Source: Filosporella fistucella (lineage: Eukaryota; Ascomycota; Leotiomycetes; Helotiales). From it: 64,000 bases of DNA. The translations under genes and the position numbers were made by a program. How positions within the stretch are numbered: the stretch's first letter is position 1; the number at the start of each line of letters is the position of its first letter. The DNA lies in assembly GCA_030077755.1 (NCBI GenBank), contig JAQJZZ010000004.1, positions 682,001-746,000 on the forward strand. Reading direction: 5' to 3'. The notes beneath the pieces were generated by a model. The model did no database searches, had not been told where the DNA came from, and saw only the letters and a list, made by a program, of their open reading frames with translations. Positions 38,256 through 51,500 of this stretch are shown here, piece after piece.

Positions 38256-40655
38256 GGTGCAAATCGGTCTTCCAAATAATGAGCAGATAGAGGTGAGGCT
38301 TTGGTCGTGTATGGAAATTCGGATTTCTGTGCCAACGGGTGGAGGAAGATCGAAGTTTTATGGAACAAAGATCGGGTTTGACTACTGAGGGATGTAGCGA
38401 GAGTAGAATTGGTTTTCTATTGAAAGATCGAGACCAGACTTTGGCCATGCATAGGAAGTTTGATCTGAGTGCCAAAAGGTGTAGCGAGGGTCGAGTGACG
38501 TTTGCACCAATATATCAAAACAAACCGTTGATCTTGTATGGAAAGTTTTGATATGGGCGTGAAGATGTGAGATGAGGGTGGAACCTTGATGGGTGGCAAG
38601 ATGAAAGGTTGTTTGATATCAGAAACCAGAAAGAATGATGTTGCCTCATCGGGGTGGCCTATTTGTAAGAAGGCTATCCCAAGGGGCAAGTGTTGCAAGA
38701 ATTCGGCTTCCAACTATATTGGCAGAAAAGAAAGTTGGGGATGAATATCCAAAGGTGAACACATCAAGCAGCTCTTCTTCAGGTTCAAAGAAGATAACGG
38801 CAGTTATAGAACGCAATTAAGAGATATTTTGGAACCTAGACTGACTGGTCAAACAATTCAGCTTCACTCTTACACCTGCGTGATTCAAAATTTGAGCAGC
38901 TGATGCAATATTTTTCTGCGGATTCAAGAAGAAGGTGAATTTGTTGATGTCAAAAACAATATTAGAGAGCTACTTCTGGATACAACTCATCAGAACGAGT
39001 GGCCTAAGGCTCTTGTAGAGTCTAATTTCAAGTACCAGACTCTTGCTCTGCGATATTCAAGTATAGTGAGTACCACTTGCATGAATTCTGCCAGAAAGAA
39101 AGAAAAAGAAAAAAGAAAAGAGGAAAAAAAACAAGTTTGAAATAGCAAAACTCTAGCCTCCCAGTCGAACAGTGAGACCGTGGAAAACCCTCCGGTGAGA
39201 ATTTTTGAAGTCGTGTGATTTTATTTTATTGTTGACTTAATCGTCTTGTCAACGAGACCACTACGCCACACGTACTTAAATCTGGGCGATCCTTATGGCC
39301 TAGTTTCGAAGAGGCTTATTTACAATTAAGACATACCTATCTCTACTTTCAGGCGCGGTTTCTTCTGAACTGTCATCACCTGCAAAATTTCATATCACGT
39401 GGATACGCCCACACTCAAGTCTCTGCGATAAAAAAAGAAGCAAGACGAGCATCATTTTGCGGACGCACGAGGATAATGTCAAAATATCCTGCTCTGTTCT
39501 GGTCCCAATATGGCTCCTCATCTCGCTTTTCAGAGATCTTGGGAAATCTGAGAGCAAAATTTCTTGAATCTGGGAAGCTCTTGCTCTTCGAGGCTTAGGA
39601 TATACTTAGGATATGCTGAAACATTTAATAGAAAGATTTTTAGCAGCAAGTGATATCCTAGACTTGGCACAAATTCCCTCGAAAGTGATCTGCTTCAGCT
39701 GGGCAGAAAATTTACCAATGAAAGTGTATGTGCAAACGAACCAAACGACATGTGCCCTTCTCGTCCAGATTGATTTGAGAATATGAACACTGATATTGCC
39801 CCACCATTCTACAGTCAAGCATTACTAGATGCCTAATAAAGAGTCGCAGCTACAGGTAGCCAGGCGTGCTTTTAAGATGAAACGTTTCAAAGATTTGTAT
39901 CAAGGGACAATTGAAGCCTGGGTATCATTGCCTTAATAATACCTTGTGGCAATGCTTCACATGGCAGAAACACCACCAGACCACGAAAGAAAAGAGGCTT
40001 CGAACGAATATTGTATGCCTGACGTTACTCAACGGGCGTGGAAGAACGTGTAAGATCAGGTAAATGAATAATCGGTGGAAATCTGCAGCATACAGTAAGC
40101 TCAACGGTTCAGTGCAAGCTGGTAGAGAGTTCCATTGACAATGCAAAGTGTTCACATGATTTGGGGAACCAATTTCCAGCACCGATCCTACTAAAGAGGG
40201 CGTAGATCTCGAATGTGACTAGTTGAAATGCCGAGAAGACTCCTGGCATAGCATAAGTGATGGCCTGCGCGTAGTAAGTCCTCTTCAGATACAACAGTAA
40301 CCATCAGATATTATCACTACAAAATCCAAGGAGTATCTAGGGCAACGGGCTACCATTGCTTTACACTGGCTAGCTCTCTAGCTGCAAGCTTCAGAAAGGT
40401 CGTAAAACGAGAACACGTGATGCAAAATGGTGCAAGAAAATCGCATTGATACTGACGTGTTGGAATAAAATAAATTTTACAATGCCACTCAGTGTCGGAT
40501 GTTATTGCCATAACATCTTCATATTTTTCTCCCATCTACCAGATAACTCTCACTTCGGGGACATTCCAGCCTGGATTCCTGGCAGCTACCAGTCTCACAA
40601 CGTCATGAAGCTTCCCCGTTACTCTTTCAAGTATGCGTCGATGTAGTTTGGATGG
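38256..40655. other. Intergenic, including a pol III-like element
   Basis: Imperfect local repeats occur upstream of the 2EXR gene (phrases like TGTATGGAAAxTT at about 38312 and 38536). A/T-rich with purine runs near 39100. No intact gene; see the element at 39125-39269. Confidence 0.45.
39125..39269 (-). other. Possible pol III unit or tRNA-derived relic
   Basis: On the minus strand: TGGCGTAGTGGT (39258-39269) matches 11 of 12 positions of the tRNA A-box consensus. TGTTCGACTGG (39162-39172) matches 8 of 11 of the B-box. An 8-T run (39125-39132) follows 30 nt later, as a pol III terminator would. The interval does not fold as a normal tRNA: acceptor ends do not pair and the T-stem is broken. 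It may be a decayed tRNA or SINE, or chance. Confidence 0.3.
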
Positions 40656-41174
40656 TTAAATTATCTTACTGGAGTAATACTTCAGAGCCCGGCTTCGTTT
40701 AGGACTGACGACACAGACAGTGAGTTCCTTGAGAAGTGGACAAGCTTGCTGCAAATCAGAAAGAAAGTTGATCATGACTCGCCATGAAGATGGCACAGAT
40801 GGCACAACGACGTTCTTCACCGCCAAATAAAGGAGGTGCTCGGGAGAAAACCGAGTTGGTATACCCAAGGGCGGCGGCATGCTTTGTCCCCGCAGTGATG
40901 CTTTGGCAATGACAAGAACATCCTTTGGGTTATCAAAATCCAGGGTGTCTTGGTTGTGATAAAGGGGCGCACTCTGAGCAAGTCTCGATATCTCCGTCCT
41001 AGATTCTTTGTTAGAATTCAAGATTGGAGAAGAAATCAAATCGCTGGTATTTGTGCCATTGACTGGTGAATCTGTCACCTGGATGAAGCGCCCCAAGGTA
41101 GAATATCCTCAGATCTTAAGGCGCAATTCGGTGGGCAGCTGGGGGAATAGTGTGAATGAAGTTAGGGTGGCCAT
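40656..41174 (-). pseudogene. 2EXR-family pseudogene with in-frame stop
   Basis: Read from the ATG at 41174, the frame begins with a standard 2EXR start (FPQLPTELRLKI), then meets TGA at 41109-41111, exactly where the family has Trp of the KIW motif, and continues open for 151 codons. Downstream family features remain: NKESRTEISR, HNQDTLDFDNP, an LAVKNVVVP block and LKELTVCVV. The change needed is TGG to TGA (one G to A). No splice site could remove the stop. The frame ends at 40656 beside a GTAAGA donor-like site, so further exons may have existed. Another possibility is a sequencing error at one base. Confidence 0.7.
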
Positions 41175-42005
41175 GACTGTAGGATCTATGGCCAGTGACT
41201 CTTGCGAGTTGTTGAGTCTGTGATTTCGAAGCCGGTGGCGAAGTGTTGTGAGGTCTGAAAATGAACGTTGATGGGAGGATGTGGTGTACTCCTCCTGTCC
41301 ATTCTTCTGATCAAGAACAATCTAGATGAACTTAACTTAGGTAGGCAACATCATTCTGCCTCCAGCAACAAGCAGCAGCGTAGGGTAGCTAGATTTCGCA
41401 GCGGAAAATTGAGATATGAGCTTGGGACCTGGAAGCTTCACAAATTGTCCAAAATATTTGAAGAACTTTCTAGAGCGATCAACGATTTATTGCTTTGCAA
41501 AACCAACACAATCCTTTCGTAGATCTTTAAAGAATAACTGCACTGCCGCGAGTAACATAGACAGTCTGTCCACGGGGCCGCGTCAGAATGTAGCGGGATG
41601 ATAGCAGGCAGATCACAACCTACAAAAATCTCAGCTAATTTCAACAGATGTATCCACTAGGAACCACCTGTCAGACAAAATGTAGCCTTTTCTACATGAG
41701 CACCGATTGCCTGACTAGCAGATGGGTTACTACTCATGTATTGGCAATTTGGAGCTCCACAATGTAGTCATAAGTATGGCCACCTTCATCGTTATGGGAC
41801 AGGCAGGCAAACTGATAAAAGTGGTTTATACACCAGGAAGAGCATCCAATATTTTTTTAAAAAAAAAAGAAGGGTATCTCCCCAAGCATTTTGATGATAT
41901 GCGCCGAATAATGCAAACCGTACCATATACGCCAAGAGACAAATTTCTCATCATGCTACCGCTTGTGGTTGAGCACTCTGGCCTTCTGATTGTATCTGGA
42001 TGATC
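41175..42005. other. Intergenic, no supported gene
   Basis: Lies between the 2EXR pseudogene and the prefoldin gene. Short plus-strand frames (41268-41522, 41722-42003) lack motifs. Confidence 0.5.
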
Positions 42006-42513
42006 TTACTCAACATTAGTCTCAATACTATCATGTATTCAGCCTACTCACCTGTTGCCTTAAAGCATCACTCTTGTCTTGTACATCCTTAATTTGTTTT
42101 TCAACCCTCTTTCTGCGCCAGTGTAAGCCTTGCTCCGAACAATCCTCAAGGTTGACAAACATCTCCCCATCGATAAATGACAGACGTCCATCTACTGCTT
42201 GTACCGCTTCTGTTTTTTCCTGCTTCAAGAGGACAGGTCCAACCAACTTGTAGATATTTGCATCATCTGCTAAGCCTGCAAATTCCTGCATCTCTTAGCC
42301 CTTCGTCTAGCTATTGCACATGTTTCTCACACCTTCTGGACGCCCCGGTTTTCCTGCTGTTGCGATTCAAGTCGTTGCCGTGAGGATACATTGTTTTGTA
42401 GCTCTACATGATAGGTCAGACAGGTGTATTGCCTTGAATTTGCACGACGTACCTTGCTGTAGCTTTTGGTACTCTTCTGTCAGAGCCTGAAGGCGTTGTT
42501 GGGCTTCTGCCAT
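42006..42513 (-). CDS. Prefoldin subunit 6
   Basis: placeholder. Confidence 0.1.
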
Positions 42514-45500
42514 GACTTATAAAGATCGAAGACTTCGCAGGTGGTGAAAAATTGTCAAATCGATTTCAATTATCAGCAAGTGTCTCACGAATATCGTAAT
42601 CGACTCAAATATAAATTCGACAGCTTGGGAGACCATGGATTATTTGTTTCGGCATCATTGATATTCCGGTTCCGCTTAGCGTCGAGGCGGGGCAGAGCTT
42701 GGAAAGGTAGCGTGCGAAGCATCAAGATATGCATTCTGGACTTCAACTCTCAATCCACGCGCACTCTTCGTACTTCATAAGAGGACTCTTCCTTGAAAAT
42801 AGCTGTGATCGCCTTTCACATCACCTACTATTGTAATAGGGTCCAGAAAGCGCCGTGCACATCGTCCCCTTTTACGCCGCTCGAGATAATTGGCGGCCTA
42901 GACTCCATCCCCACGCTCTCCATCTCCGCGAGCGTTCCCTGCACAAAAATCTAGTACGACGATTATTATACTCCTGCAGATTCAACATAGTAATTACTGA
43001 CCCGCGAAGCCAATCTACGTTAAAGCGCATCATCATTCGGAATTTTCCTTGATAATACCCCACCTCCAACATGTCAAATACCGATTTTCTTGGCCGGGCA
43101 ATCGAGACGGTCAAGAGAGCCATCGAAGCGGATACTGGCACGAAATATGAGGAGGCATATCAGCTATACTATCAAGCATTGGAATTGTTCATGTTAGCGC
43201 TGAAATGGGAGAAGAATCCGAAGTCCAAGGACATGATTCGCGCGAAGGCTGCAGAGTACATGGAACGTGCCGAGAAGTTGAAAACGCATCTAGATGGGGA
43301 TAGTAAAAAGAAAAAACCGGGGATGGTGGGCGCAAATGGTACCAGTAGTGGCGGGGCAGGAAAGGGGAAGGAAGAGGAAGAGGTCGACGCAGATAGCAAA
43401 AAGCTGCGAAATGCATTGGCTGGCGCGATTCTTCAGGATAAGCCAAATGTTCGATGGGAGGATGTTGCTGGTCTTGAAGGTGCAAAAGAAGCTTTGAAAG
43501 AGGCTGTCATTTTACCCATCAAGTTCCCACATCTCTTTACTGGTAAGAGACAGCCATGGAAAGGAATTCTATTATATGGGCCACCCGGAACAGGAAAGAG
43601 TTATTTGGCGAAGGCCGTGGCAACGGAGGCAAATAGCACATTCTTCAGTGTCAGCAGTTCCGACTTGGTGAGCAAGTGGATGGGAGAGAGTGAACGGTAT
43701 GTTACGAAGCACCGAACTATATATTCTTGCTAATGACGCTTTTAGTTTGGTCAAGCAATTATTCGCCATGGCACGAGAGAACAAGCCTTCTATCATCTTC
43801 ATTGACGAAGTTGACGCCTTGTGTGGTCCCCGTGGAGAAGGAGAATCTGAGGCCTCGAGACGTATCAAAACGGAAATGCTTGTTCAGATGGATGGTGTTG
43901 GGCGGGATAGTAAGGGTGTCTTGGTACTGGGAGCCACAAACATCCCCTGGCAATTAGATGCGGCCATCCGACGTCGTTTCCAGCGCCGTGTCCACATCTC
44001 ACTCCCTGATTTGCCAGCGCGAACAAAGATGTTTGAGATCAGTGTTGGAACAACTCCTTGTGAGCTCACTGGTGCTGATTTCAGAAAGCTTGGCGAGTTG
44101 AGCGAAGGGTACTCTGGAAGTGATATCAGTATTGCAGTCCAAGATGCGCTCATGCAGCCTGTACGAAAGATTCAAATGGCTACACATTACAAGAAGGTCA
44201 GTCATTTACTGAACACAACTTGAATTATGTTAATACTTTCTAGGTCATGGACGAGGGCGTCGAGAAATTGACTCCTTGCTCTCCTGGTGATGACGGGGCT
44301 ATGGAGATGACCTGGACTGAAGTAGACTCGGAATTGCTGAAAGAGCCACCTTTGCTGTTGAAAGATTTCATCAAGGCAGTCAATGGTGCAAGGCCAACTG
44401 TCTCACAGGAAGACATCAAGCGCAGTGAAGACTGGACCAACGAGTTTGGTAGTGAAGGTGCTTGAACAAATGTATCTCTAAAAAGTCAGCTCCAGCGAAT
44501 TTGGAGGAAGTCGCCGGCAAGGGGGATGCCTAGGAATGTCTAAGCCGAAATAGTGTTGGCCTGGTGTTTAGGGCCTAATGAAAGACCCGGCAAGCATGGC
44601 AAAGCGGGCGTTATGAAGGAGTTATGTAGCATTGTGGATAACTAGGATGAAGAATCATGTCATATACTATACACCCAGCAACCTCACACATACTCAAACT
44701 GCCCATGGGACCAGAAGTAGAGATTATCACTTTCATGCATAGGGTGGGCTCTGAAGCGTGGGCTCTGAAGCATGATACAAGAAGGGCATTGCAAATATCT
44801 AGGTTCTACTTGCCACAGCAAGCCAAGTATGTATCCCTTCCTATGCAAACAAAACAACCACAACGCCGATTTCAACACAGAAGACATAGACATGACCATC
44901 AACACCAGCGCCATCCCAATGTACAGAAAGAGAAGTCAGAATCCAAAGTCACTTTTCCCCCTATTCTGACTTGCTCTTCTTCTTTTTCTTTTTCTCCACC
45001 TTTTCTGTTTCGGCGTCGCCGTTCACTTCGCTGTGTCTTCGCTTCTTGTCTTTCTTTCCCTCCTTGTCCTTTTTCTCTTTCTTGTCTTTCGATTTCTTCT
45101 CTTGTTTTTGAACGGCACGGGGTGTGATATCAGCCATATCGGCATCGGCAGTTGGGTCGTCTACTTTGATATCACCAAGAACAGAGTCCATTGCGGATTT
45201 CTATGATTGTTAGTGTTCATCTCACTCGAAATTCAAGTGGGACCTACCATAGCATCTTCGTTCTTAGTTGGGGCTGCGCCTGTAGCATAGAATTCTAATC
45301 TCTCCTCGACCTGCTGTCTCAAAGCCAGACCAAATTTGGTTGTTGGTTCCTCGGAGAAGTTGTCAATTCTGGAGGCGATACTGCACTTATTGGCCAGGAA
45401 TCTGGAAATACGACCCTTGTTCTTTGCGCCAGCACGACCAATGAAGCTTGAGTGATAGATCAGACCATATTTGGGCGTGTTTCCCTTTGTCTTTAAAGCT

Positions 45501-48500
45501 CTGAAAAGAGCCTTTTCGGCACCAAGAATTTGAACAGTCGAGGCAGGGTATTTTGAAAGGTTAGTAAGAGAACCAGCGTGGGAGATCAATCGTGCAGCAA
45601 CAACTTCACCAATGAGCGAAGCCAAGTTGGGTGCGACGATTGCCATCTTGTTAACCAAGTATTGGAACAGACTCTTTCTGTATTCTGCAAGCTTGACCAC
45701 ACGGTTTGCGAAAGCTGAAACATTCTCCATATCGGTGAGGGAGATGTCCTGTCCCATACTGACTCTAGCAGCATCGATGATAGCCTGAGCAATATCCGCA
45801 TCATCGTTGACAATGGCAGCAATATCATGTAGCGAATCATCTGTCAAGGTCTTCTTGTCACCAATCGCAAGAGCAAGCTTGGCGTAGGTGTGGTTGTCGG
45901 AAACGATTCGGATGAGTTCAGGGAAATGCCAGCCGTACCATTCACGAACACGCATGGAGAAGGTATTGACAGCTTTGTCGAGGTGGTCCAGGGTAGCAAT
46001 TGCTTGGATGATGTGGTTGTCATTCTTTTGAACTGAGAACTTAACCTTTGCGCGAGAGTAAGCGTGACCAAGACCAAGTTGAGCTCTGTCGACATCGCCC
46101 TCCTGGAGACCTTTCAAGAGCTTTCCAGCATGCAATCGGAGTCCACGGAGCAAGTCTGCAACAACTTCAGAGGTTTCTCCAGTTTCGCATTCAACCCCAG
46201 AAAATGAAGCCTTGATGCTTCCAGCCAGATTCTTGTCTTGTACTCCCAGCACAATCTTCTTCTTCTTCGATGGCTTTGGCAGGTTCAATTCGAGATTGGA
46301 TCGGAGATATTCTGACAGGACACCCTCCGAGACAAGATTGATGTTCTCGAGAGCTTCAGCAGCCCCTCTAAGTTTTTGAGTTAACCCTGTTACTCCGTGA
46401 GCAACGGCTATGCGCTTACCTGTACGGCGCAAAGTTGACAAGCTTGACCATCTTTCCAAACTTTGCAAGATCCTGACCCGCATCTTGGACTTCTTTCAAT
46501 CGATTGCCGATTGTGTCGGCTTGGTGGACCACCTGGAAAATGGCATACCCCACCGCACTTTCGTGAAGCAAATAGTCAATAGACATTCTGACTCAAGCTC
46601 TTATCTGAGCTCCTCCACCACTCGAAATTCGAATCGCAGCGTCGTTTGCGCGGAATTGTGTTTGCTATTCGAGGTTGTCGTGCTAAATAATTTCTCAATT
46701 GAAGCTCTCGAAAAATCTTCGGTTGGAATTTTTGGGTGGAGCTGGCCAAACAAGGTTTAGCGGCTGAGCTTTCGTTATGAGGTCATGTGATGCCCCTCCG
46801 ATATGGAATTTCTCAATGATACTCCCGATATTGTAACCATAAAGAAGTGTTCAAGTAAAGTGGAGTACAGCAGACAAATTGGTTAAATCTTTTCGTTAAT
46901 TTGTTATAGAGGGTCCCAGTGTACTCTTTTTTCAATGCACCCTCCTTCTTGTCGTTTGCGATGAGTTTTCATCTCCCCTAACTTTGGCAAAATCGCGTCG
47001 TCCTTTAGTATCCAGACCATACGCAGACTCACTCTCATTTGAGTGATCAGTACATTAGCCAAGAAAAATATCCAGTCGTTCTGAATGGAGGCCAGTATCA
47101 TGCTATGCTTATAGGTTTCAGCGCGTTTTCCCCCGTTTTAGTTGGAGGGATTCCTTACACTGTATATTCACAAGATTACGAGTTGAAACATAAGCCTATA
47201 TCGCAGTATCATTGTGTTAGCGGGTATTTGAGGCATTGTATTTAGCACAATTACTACATCGGCGGGCATAGAACATATATTAGTATCAAGCATTGTCTCG
47301 AGCATTGCTCAACTCGTCCACACAACTCTTGAATGCAAATTGTGCAATCCATCAGAAAAGTGGTCTATAATTGTCATCTAATTCTGCAGCCCTTCGATTT
47401 GGATGTTGGGGATATCTCCAAATTCTATCAGACTAAACCTTAGGCTCTTTCAGATCCTCGAGAAAGCTGAAAAATGCGTTACAACCCAGTACATCCTCGA
47501 TCAGTGATCATCTCGTCGATGAAATCCACCGGTTCTCTATTTTGGCAGATACAGCCATCGCGATTGAGATTCAGAACTCTTTCGCAGCTTCCGCATACTA
47601 TGCGATGATGCACATGCGAACTAGGAGCACCTCCACCTGCTTTGGATGCAACAGCATTCCTCCTCAGGCATTGACAGCAAGGATTGTTTTTGCCATAATT
47701 CAATTCTGAGAGCGTCACTTGGATATGGCCGCCTCTTCTGCTACAATCGCAGCCATTCAGCATGTCTTCCTCAAACTCTGCACATGTAGTGCAAGTACCA
47801 AGGATGTAAACATGCATGTTTCTACCAGCAGCGACATGTAGCTCAAGAGCATGGCTTTGTCGGAGACAAGTATCAAATCGACAGTATTCGTCGTCTGTTC
47901 TTCCACCGTAGTTGTGATATGGAGCTATATCGAAATTTTTGAAGTGTTGACGATGGCGAGTTTGCTTCTTAGAGGATTAGGTTGAGATTTCGCTGCGAAA
48001 GGTTCTTAAATCATGAGCAGAGCTTAAATACAACGGCATATATTGATGCTCTAACACCGCCTAGGAGTGATTCGTCATCGGAGATATTTTATTCACGAAG
48101 ACCACAGAATGGGTTATTGACATGCAGCCTCTCGCGGGTTAGTTACCACCCTGGCATTTTCCACCCCCTCTTATTTCATGATTCCCTAACCTACACCATT
48201 CAACTACTATCGAATGTAATTTTAGGATATCAAAGGAGAGATATTTCTGCATTGACTCGTTCACAAACCAAGAAAAGGGGGGAAATCGTGACGGATTTCG
48301 ACTACTCGCGTTATAAGGAATACAGACCACCTTAGTGAATCTGATTCAAGATACAAACACAAGCATCATCATGATATATTAACATCAAGTCAAATGGCAT
48401 AGACACAAGCTGTAACTAAGTAAGGAAACGAGTTCAATCCTCTTCCACCTAATTTGAACCGCTCTTGTGACTAGAATCTAAGCTGATAAAGCGTGACAAC

Positions 48501-51500
48501 ACATGGCTCAAGGCTCTTGAAAGAATGCTTCGGCATTCGCACTCCAAGTCCCTCGCAGTTGAAGTTTCACGCAGGCTAGGGTATGTGGAGCAATGTGAAA
48601 GGAAAATTCAGATGTTACTGGCGGTCTTGATTCTCTACGCTACTATATGTGGAGTACAATAGGTTGCTTTGTTTGCGATAAGGCTCTCACTTTTAACTTG
48701 TTATTTTGAGTCCTTTGGCTTAAGCATAATAGTGGTCGGTATGACATTATTGGCAAGGCTGAGTTTGAGGCTTCAACGTCGCTACCCAATGAATTCAAGA
48801 CACGCCGAGGTTAATGCCCGAACATCACCTGCACACCACCTTCAAATGTCTCGCATGATCTATCATCTCACCACCAAATACCTTCTTGCCTCCAACAAGG
48901 TTCGCAGCTATTTAGCCTTGACTTCACCAACTTGAAGCTGCTTGGAAGGTTTTCTTTTTCTTTTGGTACGACAATATCTGCCTCAGCCTGCCTAAAACCG
49001 GGATCTCGGTGAGTAATGCCCCTTCCAAGGTTCACTTGGTTCAGACCTGAGGGTATTCATGTCATCTCCTTCGTATACAGTGGATTGGATCAAATTCTTC
49101 GACTGCAGGATGCATCTCTGTTCCAATTTGGTCGGTGTCACCATGCACCATGTTATGCAGAACGTCTAAGCACGCAGCACCGTCATATGCGTTGTCATTT
49201 TACAAGTTCAGCTGCTTTTCAAAATTCGCATACTTCTCATTATGTGAATCGGTCTCAAATCTTCATATCTGCAGTCCCTCATTTCTGAAATCTGTCTAGC
49301 GTATATCGATTTATGTTCCGCACACTTTCAGAATGGCTCCAAATCAAGCGTCTGTGGCGGAAGGAATCACGGTCTACGAGTAAGTGGATGTTTCCAATCT
49401 AGACTCCCACAGCCTGGGGGGCAACCCAATCGTTATCATAGTTAACCACGTTTCAGCAGGCCTGTGACTCTTGTACGTGCTTCCGAGAACCGAGAGAAGA
49501 AGTATCACTCAGGAAACAATCTCGACAAAATTGTCAGCACTGCTCGACATCATCACCAAAGTCTTATTCAGAGTGGAAAGAGTGGATCCATAGTTGTCGT
49601 TGATGGGGAAATGACAATCGGCTCTTCCACATTCCAAAACAGTAACAACTTCATCTATGTTGCTCCAGGAGGTCATTTGCACGTCCCGACAGATACATTC
49701 GCTGCTTCATCCACACTTCCAGCACCATCTTCACGGAGGATTAAATGCGGGGTATGCAGAGCTCCATTTGCATCTTTGAAGGAACTGGAACTTCATGAAC
49801 GGGAAAAGCCTCATACTTGCAAGAAATGCCGACGCTGCTTTATAGATCAAGCAACACTCGATAACCACAAGTCCAGCTCCCATTTCTATTGCTGGACTTG
49901 TAGAATAGAGTATAAAACGGCCGACGAACAGCAAGCTCACTTCGACAAAGAACATCCAAGGTGCGAGTTTTGTCCAGACCTTTACTTCAAATCAAAAATC
50001 GAGTATAACAAACATAAATCAAATGTTCATATATGGTGCACCATATGCAGTCCAGCAGGCTATGTCAAATCTGTGGATCATCTATGGGAACAGCACAAAT
50101 ACTGCGATATGTGTAAATCATACTGCACACACGAAGATTACGATGCGCATCTGAAATCACATCCCACCTGTGGACTTTGTAAGAATCGGTACCTTACTGC
50201 AGCTGAGTTGAAGACACATCGAAAGAAGAGACATCCACGATGTGTAGTCTGTTCAGACTCCCCGCATCGATATAAGGACTGGCAAGCATTGAGTGATCAT
50301 TACTGGAGCGAGCATTTTGTGTGTGATCGCTGTGACGGGGTTTTTGCATCGAAGAGCAAGATGGAGATTCATCGACGAGCTGCACATCATAATAGGTGAT
50401 GGGAGACTTGTTTATCATCAACGACATGGTTACCTACAAGCCGGCTTGCAATTGTATTGGGTTATTCACGACGTGATGGGAGGTCGCTGTTGGTAGTTTT
50501 ATAGCATTTGCCCTCCTCGGACTTCTCATTTCATCCGCCAACATGGGAGCACCGCACTTCTGACGCACAAAGTGGAAAACATTGTATCGGCATCTTAAAT
50601 CTTGAAGATCTCTCAGATCGAAAGCCTATATCCTTGAACCAACGGCGTACTTGTACAATTTGCCCCGCAATCGAAGTACAGAAAGGACAACTCGAGCAAC
50701 ACTCATGGCGCATTCCATCGCGATTACGTGCGGCAAGCTCATAAGTAGATGTACAGTCATATTTTAACACCTGAGGGAGGTGGCGGATTCTCCCGTGGGC
50801 GATATATAGCTCGCCCAAAACATCAACGAAGAATGTATCCTCACCTGAAAATCAACAAAGGCCAAAATCCGAACAAGAAAAGAAAATCAAGAAGGAGCCC
50901 AAAATTTCAAAACTTTACCCACCGCGTATTGTGGATCAAGGAACCCCTCGGGGCTTTTATGTCGAGAAGCTCGGGGGGAGAGCAGTGAACTGGAGGTCTA
51001 GTTTTCTTTGCTAGTTTGAGAGGAATTGAACTTACACTTTCTTAGACTTGTACTTGCCTATCGAGCCAAATGGGTTAACAACTTAGTTCCCGATTGAGAG
51101 AGCTGTGATCATTTGAGTACAAGTACCTTAGGAGGCGAAAGTTTGACCTAGTGGGGAGTATTCCGTGCCGAGGAAGAACGGGGTGTGTGATCGGAGGACT
51201 TCACTTTATGGGGTGGATGGAAGGTTTATGAACAACGACTATAGATTCACATGTGCAGGGCTTAGGGTGTCAGCTGTTGAGAATAAAATCCTTTGCGCAG
51301 CTGGAGTGATGTCACTCATGGCTGCACACTTAGGGGGGAGCTATCAGGACAACTGATGAGGGGATCATGACAGCTTGTATACGTTTCTTTAGCTGTGAAA
51401 TAGGTCTAATTTGCAAGTAAAGGGGCTTGTTTTTCTGCGTCTATAATGTCTGAGTGTAGCTAGAATCGAAATGGGGTATGGCTTTGAAGAGAAATCGAGG